NCBI GenBank assembly: GCA_028274465.1
Contig: CM051457.1
Location: forward strand, 55,650,425 to 55,714,424
Direction of reading: 5' to 3'
Origin: Plantago ovata
Lineage: Eukaryota > Streptophyta > Magnoliopsida > Lamiales > Plantaginaceae
Length of the DNA: 64,000 nt
How positions within the stretch are numbered: position 1 is the first letter of the stretch; each line of letters opens with the position of its first letter. Of this stretch, positions 55,780-64,000 are shown in pieces. The position numbers and the translations under genes are program-made. The notes beneath the pieces are model-generated. The model searched no databases. It worked only from the letters and a program-made list of their open reading frames with translations, and had not been told where the DNA came from.

Positions 55780-55990
55780 TGCCTGCGGCCTCGGGAGCCC
55801 GGCGCCCGCGGCACGCCGGGACGGGCGCCTGCGTCCCGCAGGCACCCGGTTGCCCGCGGCACGCGGGCGCCTAGCGCCCGTGCCGCGGGCACGGCGCCTG
55901 CGGCATGCAGGCGCGGGGCGCCAGCCACCTGCGTCGCGCAGCGGCCGCCTGCGTCCCGCAGGCGCCCGCCCCCTCCGTCGCGCAGGCGTG
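55780..55990 (-). repeat. GC-rich palindrome cluster in the TORK-1 leader
   Basis: Repeated short palindromes such as GCCTGCGTCCCGCAGGC, GCCTGCGGCATGCAGGC and GCCTGCGTCGCGCAGGC stand in sharply AT-rich surroundings. Each has stems of about 6-7 bp. Confidence 0.7.
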
Positions 55991-56161
55991 TCCGGTCGTA
56001 AATATATATATGTAAAAATTTTTTTTTTTTTTTTAAATATAAATTCTAAATTTATATAAAAACAAAACTTTTAAAATTCGAATTCATCATAGAATCAATT
56101 GCATCCACATATCTACAAAATCATACAATATATATACGTATATACGTAATCAATTACCCTC

Positions 56162-56173
56162 GCTCAGATAACA
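56162..56173 (-). other. primer-binding site of TORK-1 (degenerate)
   Basis: Reversed, TGTTATCTGAGC matches the initiator tRNA-Met site TGGTATCAGAGC at 10 of 12 positions and lies one base inside the LTR end at 56175. Confidence 0.6.
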
Positions 56174-56174
56174 C

Positions 56175-58237
56175 TGTAAGAAAATACGGTCAGAGTTACC
56201 CCTAGGGTACGCAGCGGAATTTCAAAAATTTTCTTAACATACAGGTTAAGGTTAACTGATTATGTATATGCCGTATATATATAAACACGTCAATTAGAAG
56301 ACTAACCTTACTTCCAAAGCAGCTTCCAGGTCTTCGTAATAATCCGGTGTATCTTCTTCTTCGTCGAAGTCGAAGATATCTGCAATACTCTGATTATCTG
56401 CAAGACAATAAGATTTAGTTTCCAGCTCCTAGAACCTCAACCTTGGTATCCACGGATGAACAGCCTATCGGAAGAATGCTAGGATATTCTTTGTGTGACC
56501 AAGAAGACGGGGCGGCGATTCCTCCGGCAGAGGTGGCGCGCGCGTGTGGCTATTTAGAGGAGGGGAGAGCTTTTTATTTTCTCTAAGAAAACTGGGTAGA
56601 ATAACTGTGTGTAAAACTGTATCCAAAGCTCTCTAACAGTCTACTATATATAGTAGTCAATAGAAGCCTAAAGCATAAGCAATTAGTCTTCATAAAGGAA
56701 TAAGAATCTAATTCTTATCGCACTAGGAAACCAATATCAAGTCTAGATTCATTCCCAATCAAATTAAAACTCAATCAGGAAAATCTAACTTATCCCTTGG
56801 ACTTCTAATAGAGGAAGGAGTCGAACTCCTTCCCCTAACTAGCTCGCGCGCGCGCGCCTTTCCTACGGGAGATAGGTCCACTTATAGTTCTAAGGCAATT
56901 CAAACTCCAAGTAGATTTTTCCCATGTGCATATGTTAATCCTAAATTAACATATCCTTTCAAATCAAACCTCTATTATATTTCCAAAATATAATCTTTAA
57001 TTGTATATATAAAATATAATTAATTAGCCAATTCAATTAATAATTCCAAATCATTAATTGAGCCACCAAATATTATAATTAATTCCAAATCAATTATAAT
57101 CCATCAATCACAATTAATTCCAAATTAATTGCGATCCCATCTTCAAGGATATTCTGATAGGCTGAATCACCACATAGTGTGACCCATAGGGCCTCATCGT
57201 ATTAAGCAAGTCCTAGACTAGGCAACATGGAATTCCTTGACGGTTCCATTTGCAATATTAATACATGAGGACGTTTGAGAGGTTTCTCAAAGCTAACCCT
57301 TTCGTTGCGAAGTCTGTTGCGCTCAACGCAGCGATGGTAACGTCCCTTCATCTGACTTGCTCGAATGCATCTAGGATCGATGAAGTGTCTATCCCAATAA
57401 TACATCCACGGGCGTCTCAGGGAGTTGCTTGGTTAAGATATACTTATGACCATCATAATATATCATTTGCACTGGCCAGTGACTTTACCAACACAACTAT
57501 GCAGACTATGAGCAGTACTCTCCTGTGCTACACTTAAGAGATGAATCCTTCACAGAATCACTTATCATCCCCATTTGTATGTAGCCATAATCCTGGATCG
57601 TGTCTTAGGTCAACTGCTTATTCAGAGCTGACATCGACGGGTCCACCAAGGATATGGGGAAACAAATGTGATGATAAAGTCCTGTAAGTACAAAGGACGA
57701 CTGGCATCACTTCGACAACTTACCGGTTCCCATAGACACTTCGGTGTAGAGTATACATCGATGGGAGTGTCCGGTGGGTACTTCCATTGTTCGATAATCC
57801 TTCTTCGAACAACTATGCGCAGTTATGGGAACGTTTCTCTATTATCCAACAATCCGTTCCGTGGCTGTGGGATCGGCTCACACTTGCTCCAACAAGTATA
57901 ACCTCCACGCATACTAGTCTCGTCTGGTTCATTCAGACCCCTACATCCGAGATGAACCTCGACTAGGGAGAGTTTGGGATAGATGATAACTCACATAGCT
58001 CCCACTATCTGTGTGATCGGTCATCTATCCGAGGGGACATGTTTAATATCAATACAGACAGTAATAGAGATATGACATGCTGCATGCCTGTTGTAATATA
58101 AATATGAAAGCGATACTCAATAGTAAAAGCAACAAACATATATTATATTACGTTGACCAGTGTAATAGTACATATATGCCCTCTATAAGGGCTCTATGCC
58201 CTTAGTAAGGACTGTCTCTAGGACATATACACTATCA
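56175..58237 (-). repeat. full LTR next to the TORK-1 primer site
   Basis: Reversed, it runs from TGATAGTGTATATG to TTTTCTTACA (2,063 bp). It differs from the 3' LTR by many substitutions and small indels (for example in 57390-57520). TATA-like CTACTATATATAGTAG at 56641-56656. (CG)n lies near 56843-56858. Confidence 0.88.
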
Positions 58238-59213
58238 GAGGACGTTTGAGAGGTTTCTCAAAGCAAACCCTTTCGTTGTGAAGTCTTATGCACTCAACAC
58301 GGCGATGGTAACGTCCCTTCATCTGACTGACTCGAATGCATCTAGGATCGAGGATGTGTCTATCCCAATATTACATCCACGGGCGTCTTTAGTAAGTTGC
58401 TTGGTGAATCCAATATCTATTATGACTATCATAATAATATTTATACGCTGGCCAGTGGTTTAACGAATCACAACTATGAACGACTATGAGCAGTGCTCTC
58501 CTGTGCTACACGTGAGAGATGAATCCTTCACAGAATCACTTATCACCCCCATTTGTATGTAGCCATAATCCTAGATCGTGTCTTGGGTCAACTGTTATTC
58601 AGAGCTGACATCGACGGGTCCACCAAGGATATGGGGTAACAAATGTGATGATAAAGTCTTGTAAGTCCAAAGGACGACTGACATCACTTCGACAACTTTC
58701 CGGTTCCCATAGACACTTCGGTGTAGAGTATACATCGATGGGAGTTTCCGGTGGGTTCTTCCATTGTTCGGTAATCACCCTTCGAACAACTATGCGGAGT
58801 TATGGGAACGTTTCAAGATTGTCTAACAATCCGTTCCGTGGCCGTGGGATCGGTTCACACTTGCTCTAACAAGTATAACCTCCACGCATACTAGTCTCAC
58901 CTGGTTCATTCAGACCCCTACATCCGAGATGAACCTCGACTAGGGAGAGTTTGGGATAGATGATAACTCACATAGCTCCCACTATCTGTGTGATCGGTCA
59001 TCTATCCGAGGGACGTGTTTGATATCAATACAGACAGGAATAGAGATATGACATGTTGTATGCCTGGTGTAATATAAATATGAAAGCGATACTCAATAGC
59101 CAAACAAACAAACATATATTATATTACGTTGACCTGTGTAATAGTACATATATGTCCTTAATAAGGGTTGTATGCCCTTAATAAAGACTGTCTCTAGGAC
59201 ATATACACTATCA
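58238..59213 (-). repeat. partial second LTR at the TORK-1 5' end
   Basis: This 976 bp copy of the LTR's U3 side (compare 57267-58237) lies outside the full LTR and carries the outer terminus TGATAGTG plus the GAAAC duplication. By eye it resembles the 3' LTR (49513-50460), for example at CCAATATCTATTATGACTAT, more than it resembles its immediate neighbour. Confidence 0.82.
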
Positions 59214-59218
59214 GAAAC

Positions 59219-60398
59219 AACATGATGCTACATCTTGAGGCCACTAGTGATGAGATGGTTACTGTCATTAATGATGGACCTATCAAAATCACTAAGGTTG
59301 AAAGAAGCTTTCCTCACTCAACCACGGATTCGACTGGTAAGCAAACTATCTTAGGAGACCCAGTTGACACCGTCGTTCCAAAACCAAGAGAGGAATGGAC
59401 TTCCGACGAAGCCAAGAGATTCCGTCTTGATGGTCAAGCAAGAAAAATCATCATTCGATCAACTCCGGATACTATACAGTGCAAACTGTGGGGTGCCAAA
59501 ACTGCTAGGGAAGCTTGGAAATTGGTTCAAGATCTTTGTGTTGGATCTGACAAAACCAAGGAAAACAAACTCGAAGTGTTGAAGTTAAAGTTCCAGAACT
59601 TTAAACAAGGTACAAATGAGTCACTGGAAGACTTGGACTTCAGATTCACAACTCTAGTTAGTGAGATGGCAGCCTTGGGTGTTGGAAATCTTTACTCAGG
59701 TTCTGAACCAAGAATGGATCCACACTCAGAACTTCTACTACAATCCAGGAATGCCAGACATCACACCAACAGAGTTGTTCTCTCATCTTGCTACTGTCAA
59801 CTACGAGACAAAGCCAAGAGAAAATGTGTTTGCTGAAAAATCGCAAAACATTTCTCTTGCTGTAAAGCCGTCATCTTCTGAAAGGAAGAATGATAAAGAG
59901 CCTGCTGATGAAAATGCTTTAGTTATTAAAAACATGAAGAAATTCATCAGTAAGGAACTTGAAAGGCGAAAAGCAAAAGAGAAGCTGAAAAAGCATCTTG
60001 GTAACAACTACCATAAGTACAAGAATGAGACTAGCTCGCTGAACAAGCAGGCTCAGCAAGCAAACACATCAGAAGAACCAGCAGTTGGAAATGATCTCTG
60101 TTTTTACTGCAAAAAGCCTGGACACTTCAAAGCAAACTTTCCTTTGCTGAAAGGCAAATCTACTGAAAAGAAGAAGAAGTTCAAAAGAGCTTTTATTGCT
60201 GAAGAAAAAAAGAAGCTTCAAGCAAAAATCGATGCATTGTGCATTGATACTAGCTCCGAAGACAGTGAGGAAGAAAGCTCAGACACTGACGATGAAGAAG
60301 CCACTCTTGACGTAGAGATTGGCAAGGAAGTTTGTGGAATTGCCATGGAAGCTTATCCAGATGTGTCAAACTACGATTTCTGCCTCATGGCCGGTCAG
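59219..60398 (+). pseudogene. gag: gag of SIRE-4 (after TORK-1)
   Basis: It continues NMMLHLEATSDEMVTVIN then KVERSFPHST, REEWTSDEAKRFRLDG, GAKTAREAWKLVQDLC and NFKQGTNESLEDLDF. The same +1 shift as in SIRE-3 is needed after ALGVGNLY (about 59692) to reach LNQEWIHTQNFYYNPG. It then reads through a Lys-rich helix (KELERRKAKEKLKKHLGN), the zinc knuckle CFYCKKPGHFKANF lacking the last Cys, an acidic stretch (SSEDSEEESSDTDDEE) and MEAYPDVSNYDF to GQ at the intron-junction position. Apart from TORK-1 and the shift it is open. Confidence 0.9.
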
Positions 60399-63300
60399 AC
60401 TTCAGCCACGGAGACAAACGATGCAATCTGGCACTTTGATAGTGGTTGTGGAAAGCACATGACGGGCAACACGAATAACCTTATAAACTATAGACGGTGG
60501 TCTAAAGGCCCAACAATAATGTTTGCTGGTGGAGGCTCTGGTTCTACAAAAGGCTATGGTGACGTGAAGTTAGGATGCATTACCATTACGGGAGTTCTTT
60601 ATGTCAAAAATCTTAAGTTTAACCTTTTCAGCATGAGTCAATTTGCTGACAAAGGATATTTCATCAAAATCAAAAGTGATGAATGTAAACTTATAGATTT
60701 CGAGACAAAGAAGGTTATTATGATTGCCAGAAGATCAAGAGGCAGGAGGATTGTACACCGTAGATTGGTCTTCAGCAATCGTTGAAAAATGTTTTGTCTC
60801 AGATCACGATTGCCTTGCTGAAAAAGCATGGTTATGGCATAAACGAACTAGTCACCTAAACTTCAAGACACTGAATAAGCTGTCTAAAAAGGCACTTGTA
60901 GTTGGATTACTTAAGGTTACTTTTAAGAAGGATGGTGTTTGCAATGCATGTCAGCAAGGTAAGCAAACCAAATCTTCTTTTAAAAACAAGGCAGTACCGT
61001 CAACTACAAAACCTTTACAACTCTTGCACATGGACTTGTTTGAATCTTCTTCAACAAGCTATGCTGGTAAGAAGTACGGTCTGGTGGTGGTAGATGAATA
61101 TTCAAGATTCACTTGGGTAGTATTTATCAAACACAAATCTGAAACAAGGACTGAAATACCTAACTTGCTGAATAAGCTTGAAGTCATGAAAAATGACAAG
61201 GTAAAAGTCATAAGGACAGACCATGGTACTGAGTTTGTAACCCAGTACATAACTGAGTATTGCACTTCAAAAGGCATACAACATCAGTTATCCTCAGTAA
61301 GGACACCACAACAAAACGGTGTTGCTGAAAGGAAGAATCGCACCCTAAAAGAAGCCGCAAGAACAATGCTTGCTGACACTGAAATAAGTGAGGCTTACTG
61401 GGTTGAAGCGATTAATACCGCCTGTTACACTCAAAACAGATGTCTGATTACTAAGGAATACAACAAAAATCCATATGAATTGGTTGTTGGAAGACCTCCT
61501 AATATCACTCATCTAAGAGTATTTGGTTGTAAGTGTTTCGTTCTTAATAACGGTAGAGAATATCTAAGAACATTTCAACCAAAGGCAGACGAAGAGATAT
61601 TTCTTGGTTACTCCTTGCATAGTAAAGCTTATAGAGTTTACAACAAAAAGGCACAAAAGATCGAAGAATCAGTGCATCTTGTATTCTACGAAAAGACACA
61701 AGGAGTGCCTGCTGAAGAAGAAATATCAGAATGTATGAAAAAGGTAATCATACATGAGCAAAGAACTGAATCTGATGCTAGGCAAATCAAGTCAATTGAA
61801 CTAAATGATGATTCTGACAATGACTCTCCTCCCCCAAGTCATGACAAGATAAATATAGTTCATGACAAAGAATTTCCAGCAAAAGACGTAGTTGCTCCGG
61901 AAGTTGCTGAAACTACGCAACCTCCCGTGCCTGCTGATTAGTTACCACAATCTAGCAATGCTGAACAAGCAGTTGCTGATGAACCAATCTCAGCAGAGAC
62001 ACAAAATACCAGTAGTACTGAACAAGTACATGCTGAAGAGTCACATGCTGATGAGCAAATGTATCCAGATCCAAAGAGCAGAAAGCCTGTTAACAAATGG
62101 ATTAGAGATCATCCCTTTACGGATATGATTGGTGATATTGACAAACGCCAAGTGACTAGATCCAAAGTTTCTACTACTCATGGACTTGTTGAAGAAGCAA
62201 ATGTCGTAGAAGTAGAATCTTTGTTCTCTTGCTTTGTTTCAGAAATTGAACCCAAGACTATAGAAGAATATCTAAAGCATTCTGAATGGATCAAGGCAAT
62301 GCAAGAAGAACTGGATCAATTTGAAAGGAACAAAGTCTGGAAACTTGTACCTCTTGTTGAAGGCAAGAAAGCTATTGGTACAAAGTGGGTGTTCAGAAAC
62401 AAGCTGAGTGGGTCTGATGAAGTAACAAGAAACAAAGCACGTTTAGTTACTGTCAGACTGAAGGATTGGACTATGATGAGTCTTATGCACCAGTTGCAAG
62501 ATTGGATGCAATTAGACTTTTCTTGGCCTTTGCTGCTCACAATGACTTCATTGTTTATCAAATGGATGTTAAAAGTGCATTATTGAATGGTGAACTTGCT
62601 GAAGATGTCTACTTAGAAGAACCCCCTGGCTTTGAACTTCCCTCAGAAACCAAGATGGTATACAAGCTTCAGAAAACTATATATGGTCTAAAGCAAGCAC
62701 CAAGAGCGTGGTATGATACCTTGGCCAAGTTCTTAATGGATAATGGTTTCAAGAAAGATGAAGTTGACAAAACCTTGTTTACCATGAACCATGATGGTAA
62801 AATACTCTTAGTTCAGATTTATGTGGATGACATAATATTTGGATCTAAGAACAAGCAACTTTGTGATGATTTTACCAAGCTCATGACAAACAAATTTGAA
62901 ATGAGTATGATGGGAAAATTGAATTATTTCCTAGGATTGCAAGTCAAGCAACTCAAAGATGGAATGTTCATAAATCAAGCAAAGTATGCGAAAGAAATGC
63001 TCATAAAGTTTAGGATCAAAGAGGAAGAAAAACCTGAAAAGATCCCTATGAGTGTTGGTACCAAAATGGGCTATACTAAAGAGGACAAAAGTGTTGAAGA
63101 ACACAAGTATAGGAAGCTCATTGGTTCCTTGTTGTATTTAACAGCAAGTAGACCTGACATTCAGTATGTTGTTTGTGTGTGTGCAAGATTTCAATCTGAT
63201 CCAAGAGAATCAAACTACAAAAAGGCACTTAAGATACTGCAATATGTCAAAGGTAGAGTCAATGTTGGACTATGGTATCCTAAAGATTCTGGACATGAAT

Positions 63301-63770
63301 TGGTTGGTTATTCTGATGCTGATCATGGAGGATCAATTCTTGATAGAAAAAGTACCTCCGGAACTTGTCAGTTTTTGGGTACTAGATTAATATCATGGTT
63401 CAGCAAGAAGCAAACCTGTGTTGCCAATTCATCTACTGAATCTGAGTACATTGCGGCTGGTTGTTGCACAGCTCAAATCCTATGGATTCAGCAACAATTA
63501 AGAGATTATGGTATTTCTACAAAGAAAACACCAATCTTTTGTGATAATACAAGTGCTATTGCTATCACGCAATATCCTAAGTTCCACTCAAGGACTAAGC
63601 ACATTGATATTAGACATCATTTCATTAGAGATCATGTGGAAAAAGGAGATATTGAGGTTGTAAAAGTAGGTACTGATGATCAACTTGCTGACATCTTTAC
63701 CAAGCCCCTATCAGATAATAGATTCGCAATGCTAAGGTATAACCTTTGATTGATTGAATTACCTCAATAA
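60399..63770 (+). pseudogene. pol: pol of SIRE-4 (protease, integrase, RT, RNase H)
   Basis: Protease starts TSATETNDAIWHFDSGCGKH in frame with gag. A 7 bp difference near 60740 shifts frame before integrase, which reads [43 protein letters not shown] and [15 protein letters not shown] stop follows PPVPAD (61941). RT has [19 protein letters not shown]; a deletion of about 10 bp near 62450 shifts frame, then [24 protein letters not shown] and the catalytic YVDDIIFGS are intact. RNase H includes YSDADHGGSILDRKS and STESEYIAAGCC. A TGA after MLRYNL (63747) cuts the last residues; the family stop is at 63770. Confidence 0.94.
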
Positions 63771-64000
63771 GGGATACAATTGGCAGATTGCTGAAACAGG
63801 CATTCAGCAAGCCAAAGTATTCTTACTTGAATAAAAGCTCCTTCCACTGATTTTCTCTAAAAAGAAATGATAAGTCACTACATGATTGCTGAAACATGCA
63901 TTCAACAAGTTATTCCTTCAAAACGAGTATTTGTTAGGAAACTTGATCACTTGCTGAGACGGGCACTCTATAAGAGAAAAACCTTAAAGATTGCTGAAAC
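63771..64000 (+). other. SIRE-4 post-pol spacer, hairpin array
   Basis: A perfect hairpin TTGCTGAA-ACAGGCA-TTCAGCAA lies at 63788-63810, with decayed copies near 63885 and 63950 and a half copy at the window end. It is the same array as after pol in SIRE-2 and SIRE-3. Confidence 0.75.

Larger units (their letters stand above)
54560..56161 (-). other. TORK-1 leader between primer site and gag
   Basis: About 1.6 kb without a supported ORF, unusually long. It contains a four-copy repeat at 55127-55290, a GC-rich palindrome cluster at 55780-55990 and AT-rich stretches (55380-55720). Small GC-driven reading frames in the cluster are not convincing genes. Confidence 0.7.
48384..59213 (-). mobile_element. 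TORK-1: Tork-like Ty1/copia element inside SIRE-4 gag
   Basis: On the minus strand there is a partial LTR (59213-58238), a full LTR (58237-56175), a primer site, a long leader, gag, pol, a polypurine tract and a 3' LTR (50460-48384). GAAAC is duplicated outside. The RT-RNase H sequence (GYVFKLNGGAICWKSS, TIADSATEVEYIAASEA) is of the Tork/Angela kind. Stops and frameshifts occur in gag and pol. The doubled 5' LTR is unusual. Confidence 0.92.
46645..64000 (+). mobile_element. SIRE-4: Sirevirus, 5' LTR to post-pol, split by TORK-1
   Basis: It comprises a 5' LTR, primer site, gag codons 1-19, TORK-1 (48384-59213), then gag and pol to 63770 and the start of the hairpin spacer at the window edge. 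The env-like gene and 3' LTR lie outside. It lacks the 828 bp segment present in SIRE-3, with a junction exactly at the GT and AG ends. Confidence 0.95.

Noticed and set aside
55716..56059. Ala/Arg/Pro-rich ORFs on both strands in the TORK-1 leader
   Set aside because: They exist because of GC-rich palindromes; they lie between primer site and gag and have no recognisable domain.
49448..58869. Repeated small ORFs in the TORK-1 LTRs (for example those at 49892, 57668 and 58645)
   Set aside because: They are the same LTR sequence three times and carry indels between copies; no coding constraint is apparent.
1..64000. Host protein-coding genes, tRNA or rRNA genes
   Set aside because: No tRNA or rRNA could be recognised; tRNA-like matches are only the short primer-binding sites. 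All convincing protein homology is retroelement-derived.

Overview
This 64 kb window reads as repeat-rich DNA from a flowering plant (probably a dicot, judged only from element types). Nothing in it looks like an ordinary host gene. Almost every base belongs to LTR retrotransposons nested inside one another: Sirevirus-type Ty1/copia elements with an extra env-like ORF, Athila-type Ty3/gypsy elements and a non-autonomous relative, dual-RNase-H Tat-type Ty3/gypsy fragments, and one Tork-like Ty1/copia element. Every coding region carries stops, frameshifts or insertions, so this is a graveyard of elements, some fairly young.

Layout. 1-8226: 3' part of a Sirevirus (SIRE-1, +) with a decayed env-like gene, a solo Athila-type LTR inside it (4801-6062) and its 3' LTR (6709-8226). 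8227-19896: an Athila-type element on the minus strand (ATH-1: third ORF 11028-10024, gag 13329-12400, 5' LTR 19896-18937), split by a non-autonomous element LARD-1 (13509-18936). 19897-22142: another Sirevirus fragment (SIRE-2). 22143-22700: an unidentified block. 22701-25249: scrambled pieces of a LARD-1-like element with a minus-strand Tat-type 5' end (TAT-1, 23090-24363) inside. 25250-46102: a Tat-type pol (TAT-2) with RT, two RNase H domains and integrase plus an antisense ORF. It is split by a solo LTR (duplication AGAAT), which is itself split by a complete 15 kb Sirevirus, SIRE-3 (27042-42118, minus, duplication CTAAT). 46103-46644: a truncated Sirevirus LTR. 46645-64000: a fourth Sirevirus (SIRE-4, +) running off the window, split after gag codon 19 by a 10.8 kb Tork-like element (TORK-1, 48384-59213, minus, duplication GAAAC).

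The most interesting signal comes from comparing SIRE-3 with SIRE-4. SIRE-3 has an 828 bp phase-0 segment between gag and protease that starts GTAAAC, ends TTGTGCAG, is mostly open, and closes with stop codons, a branch-point-like sequence and a pyrimidine-rich tract. SIRE-4 lacks exactly this segment. This is what a Gag/Gag-Pol switch by splicing would look like, with SIRE-4 descended from a spliced RNA. The env-like gene has three further in-frame GT-AG segments (75, 72, 75 bp) at the same places and lengths in SIRE-1 and SIRE-3. A TATA box lies 140-160 bp upstream of the env-like start in three copies. In the Athila-type elements, clusters of GC-rich palindromes sit next to the LTR TATA box and, as large foldbacks, downstream of the last ORF; their sequences differ between families while the structure recurs.

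Limits: all alignments were made by eye, no percentages were computed, and boundaries without a target-site duplication may be off by a few bases.
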